A DNA stretch of 64,000 nt from Flaccisagitta enflata (lineage: Eukaryota > Chaetognatha > Sagittoidea > Aphragmophora): positions 31,496,001-31,560,000 of the forward strand of contig OZ231127.1 of assembly GCA_965153355.1 (NCBI GenBank), given 5' to 3'. The position numbers and the translations under genes were made by a program. The notes under the pieces were generated by a model. The model was not told where the DNA came from. It saw only the letters and a list, made by a program, of their open reading frames with translations, and did no database searches. Shown here in pieces: positions 44,660-56,793 of the stretch; within the stretch, counting starts at the first letter, position 1, and each line of letters starts with the position of its first letter.

Positions 44660-45754
44660 GTAGTAACAAATTGTGTCGCGCCTTGATGTGCCCGCTGATT
44701 GAATTGATAGAAATACACTTTTTATCTTTTATAAGAACGTCATTTTTTTTTCAAAGGCTTCATATTCTTATTTTTGAGGCAAAATTAAGCCTTCAATGTT
44801 CTTAGAGTGTTCTTAATTCTAGATAACAAATGAATTATAGTAAACCTTTTAAATCCCTATACATTACTAGAAATAAATGTACTTATATCAATAATTGCTA
44901 AAATAGATACTAAGTTATAAAGTCAAAAAAAATATTTATGGCATTTATGTTAGAAGTAACAGAATTTTATTGTAAATCTTCTAATTTCAAGTATTTTATC
45001 AATATTTCAAAATTTTTATTGTTAGTAAAAAATTTTCTTTTAGAATATGAAGCCTTCACATGTTTTTAAGATGTTCCTAATTTTTGAGCGATTTGAAGCT
45101 TAGATGTTCTTATAAGCTAGGTTCTTATAAAAAGTAAAAAGTGTATTGTATTTGCTTTTGAAAGGATGCCGCATTTCTTAAGCTGAAAAATTGATAAGGA
45201 AACTAGGCCTTGAAAAAATGAAAAAGCAGTCATAGCCAGTTTAAAATCAAAGCGGTGTTTTCTGTGGCTGAGATAAAAATTCAAAAATACGAACAATTAC
45301 TCTTAATATCCAAATTTGATCATTAAGTTGTGATGTGTTGAAAGATATAGATTTTCCCAGCCGTCACATTGTGAGTTTTTCTTTCTTACTGAAAAGTTAG
45401 AAAAAATTTTCAATGTAGTATGCTTTGCTGTACAGTCATTTTATGTCCAATTTTTTGTTGTACTGAAGAAAATCATTCCAACAAACAATCCTCTTACAAA
45501 AGTCCGCCTTTGCTTTTAAGTACGTTTTTGAAAGTCCCATCATTCTTACTTTGGTTTCTTTTATGAAAAAATCGCCTTTAACGAACTGTGACTAACAAAA
45601 AGTCGCCTATAAAGAAGCTTTTTAAATGCTTCCTCGCATCTCTATGATAGGCTGTGTCCGTTGATTGGTCGGTCGGTCGGTCGGTTGGTTGGTTGGTCGG
45701 TTGGTTGGTCTGTCTATCGGTAACGCATTAATAAAAAACATGGAATTCATGCAT

Positions 45755-45962
45755 TTTTTAGTCGCGTGCTACGCGACTCTACACCCCGCTTTGTCCGTCC
45801 GTCGGTCCGTCGGTCCGTCGGTCCGTCGGTCCGTCACACTTTACTTTTTTTGGGTTTTTGCGGTTTTTGGCCTCACTGCTCCTGCCCAAATGATCTGGTG
45901 ACCTCAATTTCTGCCCCTGCCCACCCGCACGCGACTGGGGTAGCCGTGTATCCGGCCTTGTT
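45755..45962 (+). mobile_element. ACGCGACT element, best full copy
   Basis: Starts TTTTAGTCGCGTGCTACGCG (a hairpin, AGTCGCGT/ACGCGACT), then GTCGGTCC repeats, CACACTTTACTTTTTT, CTCCTGCCCAAATGATCTGG, CCCCTGCCCACCCGCACGCG and ends TAGCCGTGTATCCGGCCTTG. No coding capacity. Inserted between the two halves of another small element (45634-45727 and 46525-46561). Confidence 0.8.
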
Positions 45963-46932
45963 CAACAGAAAAGTGGTCCTGACCCAGTAAAAGAAGCAAA
46001 CACTTTTTTTTTTTTTATAAGAGACCAGTTTATAAAAGACATGAGTCTGAGATTTGCCAGAATTTTAAGAATAAACTAAGAGAATGCCCAGGCTGAGATT
46101 TAGTTTTGGACCTTTTCAAAAGTACTTTTTTTTAGTTTCTTCTAAACAAAATGAATTTTATTCAAATTTTTCTCAAATATAGGTTTATTATCTTTAAAAA
46201 AAAGACTTTTTTTTAGTTTGCCTATGAAATCAGGCTTTATATAAAAAAGACATGATCATGATCAAGTTTCAGATACAATTGTTAAAAATTAGGAATTATT
46301 ATACGATTTGAATATTTATGAATATCGAAGAAATTAAGAACACTTTAAGACAGCGGCCAAAAATTTAAGAACACCCAGGCTGATTTCAAAAACGTTGTCT
46401 CTTAAGTAAAAAAAAAGTGTACTACTGATTCATTCAACAGATCATTTATTCATTCATAAATGACATTCATTCATAAGAAAACATTCATTCATAAAAACAT
46501 TCATTCATAAAAAACGTTCATTCAAAGAGGACGCATCGTTGGCCTACTTGGCCTTGTTCCTCTGATCATGGCTTTTATCAGCAACATGTAAGGCATTTTT
46601 TGTATGGAAAGAAAGAAAGAAGAAAACAAATGTGTATGCTTGTGAATGTGTCTGTGGGTGTTGATATATCTTTTATTTTTTTCATTTTGGTGTGTGTGGG
46701 GGGGGGGGGTGATGGTGTGTGTATTGTGAGGTCAAAATCATTATTGCCACGTCAGCTTTATCCTTCTGTTTTCTATATTTAAAACAATTATCATGGCTTT
46801 ACTACCCATGATATTTCTCTCATGGCTACAGCGAAATTTGGCCATAATGAAGAAATGTCGTTCCCTTCAGCTTTTTTAGAAAGGTTTTTAACCTTGTACC
46901 ATATGACATCTTTTCTCAATTACCTTGTACAG

Positions 46933-47008
46933 AAATCCCTCGACGCTATTCCTGATCGGCCGAAAAACCTACTCGTCTTTGTGAATCCTGGATGCGGAAA
47001 TTTCAAGG
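46933..47008 (+). CDS. Ceramide-kinase-like exon, start of DAGK catalytic domain
   Basis: Acceptor TTGTACAG; 25 codons plus one base, encoding KSLDAIPDRPKNLLVFVNPG then CGNFKG; donor AAGG/GTGAAT. RPKxLLVFxNP followed by a Gly-rich loop is the hallmark of ceramide kinase and related diacylglycerol-kinase-fold enzymes. The loop here reads NPGCGNFKG rather than the usual NPxGGxxxG, so it may be diverged or inactive. The next exon should continue in phase 1 and later carry a GGDG motif. I did not find it downstream, where a LINE and repeats occupy the space. Confidence 0.6.
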
Positions 47009-47409
47009 GTGAATTAAACCAAAACAATGCCGGGGGGGGGGGGGGGGTAAAGGCAGTAAAACATGTGGGCAGAGGCAATGGGTGGGAAGGGACAGTCATG
47101 TTGACGGTTTGGGGCAGTAATGCTCGAAAATCTACAAAGAATTCCAATGAGGCAATACAAGAGCATGATCCAGATTGTTAAGGATGGACTCGGCTTTTTT
47201 GGCACAAAGCATATGAGTACTTTAGACCATGTAGATCATGAATATGATAGATCATGAATTTGATAGGTGCTTGTCAAACAGAATCAAGCCTCTATCGTAA
47301 GAATTCATGTTGATTTTTTCTCATCGTGCCATCGCCTGATCACTTAACAGAGGACAATAAGATTTTGTGAGCAACTTTTCTTTGAAAAAGGGCATTTTTT
47401 TTTCTTTTT

Positions 47410-47980
47410 GGGCTGCGGCCCCAAAGGGGACAATATCCTGTAGAACACAGGGGGACTTTTGTTTGTTCATCCGTCCGTCTGTCTGTCCGTGCGTCCCCCC
47501 CCCCCCGCCTTGAGGCTCAAATCCCGGCCTAAAGGCCCAAATCCCACCCTCATGGCTCAAATCCTACCCTCAAGGCTCAAATCCCAGCCTTGAGGCTCAA
47601 ATCCCAACCTCCAGGCTCAAATCCCAGCCTCCAGGCTCAAATCCTAGCCCCTAGGCTCAACTTCCAGCCTCGAGGCTCAAATCCCAGCCCCAGGCTCAAA
47701 TCCCAGCCTCAGGCTCAAATCCTAGCCTCAAGGCTCTAATCCCAGCCTCGAGGCTCTAATCCCAACCTCAAGGCTAAATCCCAGCCTCCAGGCTGAAATC
47801 CCAGGCTCCAGGCTCAGATCCCAGCCTCCAGGCTAAAATCCCAGCCTCGAGGCCCGCACAGACAGACAGACAGAAGGACAAAGGAAAGTCCCCCTGTGTT
47901 CTACAGGATATCCTACCCTTCGGGGCCGCTGCCTTGCTACCCATCACCTGCAATCACCAACATACGAACAGGGCGACTGG
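47410..47980. mobile_element. Minisatellite-bearing cassette, copy 9
   Basis: Left GGGCTGCGGCCCCAAAGGGG with CCTGTAGAACACAGGGGGAC. About 16 units of CTCAAATCCCAGCCTCGAGG type in one direction. Right GTCCCCCTGTGTTCTACAGG to CTTCGGGGCCGCTGCC and a diverged outer arm. Confidence 0.85.
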
Positions 47981-48069
47981 TTTAAAGTATCCAAAAGTAA
48001 ATTGGATATATCTCAGCTGAAATTTTATATGCCAGCCCCATCGGAGACCATAGCCCTGATCTGAAACAC

Positions 48070-48284
<215 letters not shown>

Positions 48285-48736
48285 GAAAGAACACCCTCCA
48301 TCCCTAAAGTTCTCTTGTTGCGCTCGTGAAACGTCACGAAGCAGACGTGCGCTTGGAGGAAGACCAAGCTAATTAAAATGAATTTTAAAGAGGGAGTTTA
48401 ATTTTCGTTTGTTTTTTGTACCGCTCCTCTAGGATCCCTTTTCATCATTTGCATAATTCTTTTTGTTCTTATTTTTCTTCTTTGCCGTTTCATTTTTAAC
48501 TTTGCCAATGAGAACAGAAAGATTCGTTTTCTTTATCTAAATTGTTGCAAAACAGGCTCATTAGAAAAGTTATATTTTAAAGACAATATGTTAGGTTTTT
48601 CATTCCTATTCATTTGGGCTTTCTTTATCGCTCCACTTTATATTGTTATTATTTGTAACTGCTACCGGGTGTTCAAAAAAGAAGTTACATCTTACAAGGA
48701 TGATTGAAGTAACATAATTGGTTATTCTTTACCTTT

Positions 48737-48912
48737 CCATGTCGGTGGGCTGGTTATTTCGTTAGACGGTCTGTCCATCTGTTTGTCCGCTATTTGGCCT
48801 TTACAGCAGTTCTAGCTCCGATGACCCTGCCCAAATGCTTGATTAGCCTATTCTTCCATTGCTTCTGCTCAAACACGCGCAACTTGGGTAGCCGTATACC
48901 CTGCCTTGCTCT
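48737..48912 (+). mobile_element. ACGCGACT element, diverged copy
   Basis: GTCGGTGGGCTGGTTATTTC, GATGACCCTGCCCAAATG, CACGCGCAACTTGGGTAGCC and GTATACCCTGCCTTG. Confidence 0.5.
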
Positions 48913-48962
48913 TGTCATTGATCAATGATCACCCGGTATTCAAGAAAGGACCAGCTTCGATT

Positions 48963-50171
48963 ACAGTATGTTTTTTCTCGTTTGGAATATTGTATGACGA
49001 CATAACTTCAAAAGTTTTAAAGATAATTGAATTCTGAAAAAAGTTCCTGAAAGATATGGGAAATACATCTTATGTTGTGTATCAAAGCGTTTGGAAATGA
49101 GAGCAATCTGAAGATGACTGCCCTTTTTTGAAAATGCAGAAAAATGAGAGGTGAATCTGTTTTAGTGAGCGCGTATATCAACAAGCAAGTTGTAGCATTG
49201 TTTTAGAAGATTTAGTACATCATTTTGGATTTTAACATTAACCAACAATTGAGTGTCCCATTACATCTCAATTTCACTCCAGATGAAAATGTTTTGCCTA
49301 AATTTAAGTGTCTGGAACAGGAGGAACCAATGGTATCATATGAGTGGCTGAGAAAGAATGCGCTAGAATTGGTGCTGACATGTCTTGGCAGAATTCATGT
49401 TTAGACTCAAAAGACTGTCACTAAGCCAAATGGAAGTGGTCCAAGCCTAGGCGGGACATTAGATGAGGTACTGAAAAAAGGAAATCCCTCACCCTCTTGA
49501 TATTTATTCGGTAAATCAACTTCCTCCTTAAGTGAACGTAGACTTTTTTCCTAGGTAGTACTGACACCAGATTGATCTCAAATGGAAGGTATTATGAAGT
49601 AGGTCTTGGGACAACCTGAGTTGAGAGGCTCATTTGATATCTGAGATGGTTTAGTGACCTTTAAATCAACTCCCGATCAATACTTCAGTCGAGACATCAT
49701 GTGCCTTCATGTCTAATGCGAAACACCATTGAAGAAAAGTTTCCATCTTTGTATTTCTTAAGATTACTGCAAATTAGCTTTAATTTGAGACCAATCTGGT
49801 ATCTGTAGCTCAATCCATTTAGAATTTAGAGCAACTTAAAAAAATTTGTTTAGTAAGAAACTTTAAACAAGCCCGACCGGGCAACGATGCGTCCGGGCTG
49901 TGTCTCAGCGTGTATTGATCATGTGACATACACCGTCTTTAGATCGATTTGAAATATGAGAGAGACACATCTGATTTTGATCCACATTTCTTTATTAGTC
50001 AAAAGGTTCAGATTTTTGTAAAAAAAAGTCCAGCGAATCACACATCATAATTCATAAAATGCATTTCCAATATCTTTCAGGAACTTTTTCAGAATTCATT
50101 TTTCTCTAGCTCTAAAACTTTTCGAGCTAAATCGTCATAGAATATTCCAAACGAGAAAAATCATACTGTAG
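48963..50171. mobile_element. Element with roughly 115-bp inverted arms
   Basis: The left arm 48963-49078 (TACAGTATG, TCGTTTGGAATATT, AAGTTCCTGAAAGATAT) is mirrored at 50048-50171. The roughly 970-bp interior shows no long ORF. A relic of a DNA transposon is likely. Confidence 0.7.
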
Positions 50172-50502
50172 GTTGCCTTCATCGCGTCACAGACTGAATC
50201 AAGCGTGGCGCTAGTGTAAAATAACCGTCCAATGTGCGGGTGTAGGGCAAGCTAATGGTTCTAAAGAATTGCCAATCGAATGGTTTGCTATCGAGTGAGG
50301 AAAATTCGAAATCATGTTCATTGAATAAAGCTTCTTTCCGTCAGGGGCGGCACAAATTCAAAGAAGAAACTGTCGTTTGGTTCGACACGTGCATCCATAC
50401 CATGCCACCCCAATGGGGCACCCCATGCCCGCACACAAAAAAGGTTTTCATCTTTTCAGACATGTGTTGTTTATTTTGTTTTCTTTTTCATAATCCGTCC
50501 TG

Positions 50503-50852
<350 letters not shown>

Positions 50853-51006
50853 GAACAAAAAGTCGTGATTTACTAGTCGCAACTCATTTCACCCACAACA
50901 CAAATGCTGCATTTTCAGCATTGAATAAACCGAATTATGCTGTACAGGTAGACATCGAGGCAGAAGAAAGAAACCCACAAAACAAAAACTCATCGCAGTA
51001 CAGCAA

Positions 51007-51426
<420 letters not shown>

Positions 51427-52397
51427 CATCTTCCTTCTATCCCTATTTCGCGTCCTCCTGCTCCTTTGTTTTACTCTCCCATTTCCCACATTGGTCTCCC
51501 TGCTTTCTTCAAAGTAGTTCATTATGTCGATTGGTCAGTCGGCCCGTCCATCAGAAAGTAGCACTACTTTTTCAGCGTTTACGCACATTTGTTCGCTTCC
51601 CCAGTTCGAATGCTTGATTCTCATCGCTGCCTCTTCGTCCCAGACGAGATTTAAGACGTTTTTGTTGGCTGTGTATCGGGCCTTACTCCAATTCTTGCCT
51701 TATCCTCCCTTTACAAATCTGTACATATCTGTACCCATTTTCTCAATTTGCCTTGCTTCTTCTATCTGCCTTATATCAAAGTTTCTCCTGCTTTCTAGTT
51801 TCTTCTAATCCTCTCCTCAAATGTTGACAATAGTTATCTTTGGACACGATGATGGCTTTTTCTTACATGTAAATACAAAACAACATACATTTTTTTTTTG
51901 CAAAGACATCGGATAGGGAATTAGATTAGGATTAGAGAGTTGAGAAATGGAAAAAAAAATCACGTCGAAAAAAAGAAAGAAAATAAAATGAAAAAGAGTT
52001 AACATAGAAAAAAGTAGAAAAAGATCAAGGAAGAGATCAGACAATCTTGAAATCTAATCACGCCAATTCTTCTTTTCTCTCGTGTTTTTTTTTCTTTTAT
52101 CAAAGCCAAAATTAAAAGTGGAACAACAGTTGACATCTTCGTTTTCATCATTTGTTAGAAGGCATCATGAAAACAAATTAGATTGGGTAAGCGGGAAAGC
52201 GATTGGGGGGAGGGTCTAGAACAACGTTTCTCATCGCTTTTTTGCGTAGGTGCGCTTTGGAGTAGAGACAACCAGGTAAAGAAAATAGCTCAAAAAAGAA
52301 AGAAAGAGAAATAGAGAAAGAAAACGAAAGCAAGAATCAAAACAACGAGGGAAAAGGAAGAAAATATAAGTAAGAACTGAAGGAACAAGGAATTAGA

Positions 52398-52957
52398 ACA
52401 AGGCCGGATACACGGCTACCGAAGTCGCGTGTGGGTGGCAGGGGCAGTGATAACTAATCATCCAAGGAACGCACGGTACCCGATGCCCTGCTGGGAGTGA
52501 TCAGCTGAAGAAGTAGAGTGATGATATGAGGCCTGGAAGGCTGTTTTAAGGCCTGGAGAGCTGATTTGAGGTCTGGAGGGCTGCACCGGCTGATTTGAGG
52601 GATGATTTGATGCCTGGAGAGCATATTTGAGGGCCTAAATCAGGCCTGAGAGTGCCGATTTGAGGGCCCGATGGCCAATGAGGGGGGGGGACGGAAGGAT
52701 GGACAGAGGAAGGACGGACAGACAGAAGGATGGACAGATGGAAGGACAGACGGACGTCAGGAAATTCTCCCCTGTGTCCTACAGAACATCGGCCCTTTGG
52801 GGCCGCTGCTCAAAAAGGTTAACATGAGCGTTTGGGCAGGAGCAGTATTGCAAAAGACGCCCAAAAAAGCCGTAGAAGCTAACAGAGACCGACGGACCAA
52901 CTGACGGACCGACCAACATAGCGAGTTATACAGTCGCGAAGCACGCAACTAAAAAAA
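52398..52957 (-). mobile_element. ACGCGACT element split by cassette 10
   Basis: AACAAGGCCGGATACACGGC opens at the left and GTCGCGAAGCACGCAACTAA closes at the right. A 340-bp cassette lies between, which orders the two insertions in time. Confidence 0.75.
52471..52811. mobile_element. Minisatellite-bearing cassette, copy 10, nested
   Basis: Left ACGGTACCCGATGCCCTGC; core of GAGGCCTGGAGGGCTGATTT-like units; right CCCCTGTGTCCTACAGAACA and CGGCCCTTTGGGGCCGCTGC. It splits one ACGCGACT element (52398..52957) into two halves. Confidence 0.8.
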
Positions 52958-52984
52958 ATGCAAGAAAGTTTTGTATAATCAAAA

Positions 52985-53227
52985 AGTCGCAAAAGCGTCA
53001 GATGGTCAGCGGTACCCGTGCCCTGCCCAATTAGGTTGTGATTAATATTGAGGGAGGGAGCAGGGCAGCGTCCCCGAAGGGGTCGATGACCTATGCTTTC
53101 ACACATATGAGGAATTTTCTCCTCCTTCTAGCAATTGGGATTGGGGCCTTAGGGCTGGCATTTTGGGCGGGGATTTGGGCCTTAAGACTAGGATTTTTGC
53201 CTTGAGGCTAGGATTTAGGTCTTCAGG
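52985..53227. mobile_element. Cassette left half, copy 11, cut at the LINE tail
   Basis: AGTCGCAAAAGCGTCAGATG, GGTACCCGTGCCCTGCCC, GGGCAGCGTCCCCGAAGGGG and TTTCACACATATGAGGAATT, then about six GGGATTTGGGCCTT-type units ending exactly at the LINE tail. No right half is seen at the other LINE end. Confidence 0.8.
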
Positions 53228-53268
53228 CTGGGATTTGGGCCCTGAAATTGAAATTGAAATTGAAATTG
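53228..53268 (-). repeat. LINE 3' tail of TTTCAA repeats
   Basis: Five GAAATT-type units on the plus strand mark the 3' end of the LINE instead of poly(A). They abut the minisatellite part of an inverted-repeat cassette at 52985..53227. Confidence 0.8.
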
Positions 53269-53868
53269 AAAGATTTATTCATAACCCTCAGACCACTTCG
53301 GTGGCGGCCCCTTGAGGTATTTTCACCGACACAATCATCAATACAACAGTATTCATCGCAGAATTTCCAACGTAAGACGAACGAAATGATGAATAGTACA
53401 CGCTTGATATCACAATCAGTAAATGTTTACACTTACGTTGCTGATAAAAACTTTCTATCTATAACAAACATGACGACGTAGCATTGGAGATCGTCGCGGT
53501 GCCCGCGTTAGGTATCAAAAACGAAATAGAATTTTACATCTGAATTATAGAATTGAATAATAATGAATAATAATGAATAATAGAATTTTACATATGTTTA
53601 CTAGCTACGCATTTTCACATTTAAAAAATAATGATAAGGAAGCTTTAAAATCGGCTTCCTACAAGGTTCAATACGTTTCTCTCGCGATCAAATAGGACAA
53701 CAGGACTACGGAATTTTGCTTGATTGATAAGAAGCAAGAGGGGGATTTCGGAGGGGGGGGGGAAGAATCAAAGAAGGAGGGAGGCCGGGAAAGGGGGAGG
53801 GAGGAAGGGGAGGGGAAGGAGGGGGAGTTGGAGTAAGAGAAAGGACAAAAGACTTTCTTCGTGACAAT

Positions 53869-56793
53869 TTAAAAAGGTCTCACGCAATAATGTTCACAGT
53901 TCATCGTGCACAAGTAACAATTAACAGCTTCATTGATGCCACTTATTTTCATAGCTCTTTCAAAAATAGTATCGCGTGAACCAGTGAATGCGTAATCTCT
54001 ACAGTTAAAGATTTGATGTTGCATTATCGTTGTGCTGTTTGACATTGCCGCAATTCTCTTTAATGCGTGAATCTCTATTTTTTCTCGGAAAGTACATGGA
54101 TAGAAAATTTCACGTGCTCTCTCTCCATTCATTTGTAATGGCAGGTCAAAAATCATTTTAATAGATTTGATGAGAAAGTTTTCAATCAGTGCCCAATTCT
54201 TTTCATTCATGTTCAGATAAGCCATGGACGAGTAGTAAAAGCATGACAGAATAAGCGATTCAAATATATGTAAGATATCTTTTCTGTTATTATAATTCAT
54301 TTTTCGGTTTAATCTACAGATAGATAACACTTTTGGATAGCATTTGTTAATTACCAGTTTTATATGCGATTCCCAATTGTTCTTTTTATCATAAGTCACG
54401 CCGAGATATTTAACCTCTTCTTTCCAATTCAAGTCCGAGTTCATGAGTTTTAAGCTACATTCTTCTGCTAATCTTACTTCTCTTTTTGAGTTGCTGAAGA
54501 CGATTAGTTCGCATTTAGCCGGCGCCGGTTTAATGTTCCACTTTCCGCACCACCTTTCCATTACTTTGAGTCGTCTTTCAATCTGGGCCACCGCTTCCCT
54601 CGCGTTTCTTCCTGTTGCCCATAAGATAGAGTCATCTGCATACTGCGCGCCTCCTTCATCCTCATCGTTGATAATTGGGACATCGTGGGCGCAAATCGTA
54701 TACAACGATGGGCTGAGAATGGCGCCTTGAGGGGCGCCGGCGGACATTTCCACAGTTTCTGAGATCGTGTCGCCATCGTAGACATAAAGCGTGCGGTCTG
54801 TGATGAAAGATGACACAATACGTTTCGTTTTTGGGGCGTATGGTGCGTCGACAAGCCTCTTCTTAAGGATGTTGTAGTCGAGGACGTCAAAGGCCTTTTC
54901 CACATCCATGAGGAATGCGATCGTGACCTTCTTCCTCTTCCGGTTTGCTGCAATCGTTTCTCCAAATCGAACAAAGTTTTCCTGAGTAGAGCGAGAGACT
55001 CGGAAGCCAGAATGGATTTCCGGTATGATGTTGAATTGTCTGTCAGCTAGGTCAAGTGTCTTTTTTATCAGCTTTTCGAACAATTTACTCATATTTGGAA
55101 GCAGAGATATTGGTCTATAATTTGCTGATAAAGTTGCACACTTGCCTGGCTTGGGAAGCATCCGTATCCGCGCCCTCTTCCATGGGCGCGGAAAGTACCC
55201 AATGATGTAGCAGATCCTGAAGATGCTCGTCAATGTCTCTACTTGTCGCTTCTGGAGATTACGTAATGATGCGTTGCAGACTTGGTCTTCTCCCGGGGCA
55301 GTGCGTGTCTTTAAACCGGAAATGGCGTCCACAACTTGGTCGTAGTTGAAGATGCTATCAATTAGATCGTCTCCTATTTCAGCAGTGGGTCGTTGTGGCT
55401 TCAGCAGCATCGAATTTTCGTTGACGAACGATTCTAAGTCCGCGTATGCAGCAGCATCTTCTGGATTTGGAGTCGGCGGTCGGTGCGTTGCCGCTAGGCG
55501 TCGTGCATGCTCGTCAACTATTTCTTTTGTTGTTGTTGTAACACTACCATCTGGTCTTTTTAAATGGGTTGTCGCTTGATTGTCTTTTCTATTATTTTCC
55601 ATCAATTCGTTGAACAAGCGCCATTTCCTTCCTCCGTCTTTTGTCGTTTTTATTTGCTCACTTTTATTTTCAAAGTGGATTCTTTTGTCTCTTTTTATAA
55701 ATTTTTTCATTTCACGTGTAAGGTTGTTGAACTCTGATTTTAGCGTTGTCACGTCAATAACATCTTTATTTATCTTTATTTTTGTCGAAAGGTTTCTTCT
55801 CTCTTTTATCAATTGTCTCGTGTCTTTAGCAAGTCTAAAATTTTTATTGACAATTTTGTTTGTTGTTTTTGTCGCTAATTGTTTATATCTTTGAATCAAC
55901 ATCGTCACTTCTTCCACCACATTGTCTATTTTGGCGCAGGCGTCACTTACATGAATGAAATTAATTTCTTTTTGCAAATCAGTCAGTTTTTTATTCAAAT
56001 TGTTTATTTCTTCGTCATGACGTTGAATTTCTTTGAATTTTTGCCAGTCAATTACCTCTTTCCTTATTCTTTTAGAAGAACCTTTCAATCTTATTCTCGT
56101 CACAGTAGCGAAGTGGTCACTTTCACATGGATCGTCAACAGAGAAGTCGATAAAGTTATCAGCGGCTTTATCTGACAGGAATGTCATGTCAAGAAGATTC
56201 CAATTTCCATTTGCTCTATTGATAAAGGTTGGTTCTTCGTTATTAGCATAATTCATTCCCAGTTGAACCATTTTCTCAATTAGATCGTCACCTTCGTTGG
56301 AGTCAAATCTGCTTCCCAATGCAATTGATGGTGCATTGAAGTCGCCGCTTATTATTATTGATTTATCATTTTTATCGTTGATATTTCTTATCTTGTCAAT
56401 TATTTGATTGGGAAATTTCATTCCTGGATGGGCGTAGATGGTGGAGACGATTATTTTTTGATTTTCCTCATTTGTAAGTTCGATAATGTAACCTTCTTTT
56501 AGTCCGGGGCAATCAAATCTTTTTGCTGACCATTCCCGTGGGAAGATAAGCGCTGATCCACCTGCAAAGTGTCTTCTATTTGGATCGTTTGCCACAATGG
56601 TTGAAAATCCATCAAAACGAAGTTGACCAGCCTCTTGACAACGAATGTCATTAAAGATACCAATGAGTGGAGAGATTGACGCAAGTTCTTTTATTCTTTC
56701 CTGTACAAGACGTAACTTTGCCGGATTACCATTTCCATTTAGAGTGTATATCTGGAGAACGTGATTTTGCCTTTTATCTTTACATGGCTCCAT
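53869..56793 (-). CDS. LINE ORF2, endonuclease and reverse transcriptase
   Basis: 974 aa. The N-terminal APE-type endonuclease has ISGDFNA (GDFNA at 150-154), LLDMTFLSD and SDH at 225-227. A charged linker follows, then reverse transcriptase with RMLPKPGK, ANYRPISLLPNMSKLFEKLI, GFRVSRSTQENF, MDVEKAFDVLDYN, GAPQGAILSPSLY and catalytic YADD at 718-721. No RNase H domain was seen. The end is Cys/His-rich (CYLCTMNCEHYC). Translation probably depends on the 14-nt overlap with ORF1. Confidence 0.95.
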   Translation of the reverse strand: MEPCKDKRQNHVLQIYTLNGNGNPAKLRLVQERIKELASISPLIGIFNDIRCQEAGQLRFDGFSTIVANDPNRRHFAGGSALIFPREWSAKRFDCPGLKEGYIIELTNEENQKIIVSTIYAHPGMKFPNQIIDKIRNINDKNDKSIIISGDFNAPSIALGSRFDSNEGDDLIEKMVQLGMNYANNEEPTFINRANGNWNLLDMTFLSDKAADNFIDFSVDDPCESDHFATVTRIRLKGSSKRIRKEVIDWQKFKEIQRHDEEINNLNKKLTDLQKEINFIHVSDACAKIDNVVEEVTMLIQRYKQLATKTTNKIVNKNFRLAKDTRQLIKERRNLSTKIKINKDVIDVTTLKSEFNNLTREMKKFIKRDKRIHFENKSEQIKTTKDGGRKWRLFNELMENNRKDNQATTHLKRPDGSVTTTTKEIVDEHARRLAATHRPPTPNPEDAAAYADLESFVNENSMLLKPQRPTAEIGDDLIDSIFNYDQVVDAISGLKTRTAPGEDQVCNASLRNLQKRQVETLTSIFRICYIIGYFPRPWKRARIRMLPKPGKCATLSANYRPISLLPNMSKLFEKLIKKTLDLADRQFNIIPEIHSGFRVSRSTQENFVRFGETIAANRKRKKVTIAFLMDVEKAFDVLDYNILKKRLVDAPYAPKTKRIVSSFITDRTLYVYDGDTISETVEMSAGAPQGAILSPSLYTICAHDVPIINDEDEGGAQYADDSILWATGRNAREAVAQIERRLKVMERWCGKWNIKPAPAKCELIVFSNSKREVRLAEECSLKLMNSDLNWKEEVKYLGVTYDKKNNWESHIKLVINKCYPKVLSICRLNRKMNYNNRKDILHIFESLILSCFYYSSMAYLNMNEKNWALIENFLIKSIKMIFDLPLQMNGERAREIFYPCTFREKIEIHALKRIAAMSNSTTIMQHQIFNCRDYAFTGSRDTIFERAMKISGINEAVNCYLCTMNCEHYCVRPF

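Noticed and set aside
47014-47205. Pro-rich ORFs over the G-run at 47033
   Set aside because: They arise from a homopolymer tract and lie antisense to the lipid kinase exon's intron.
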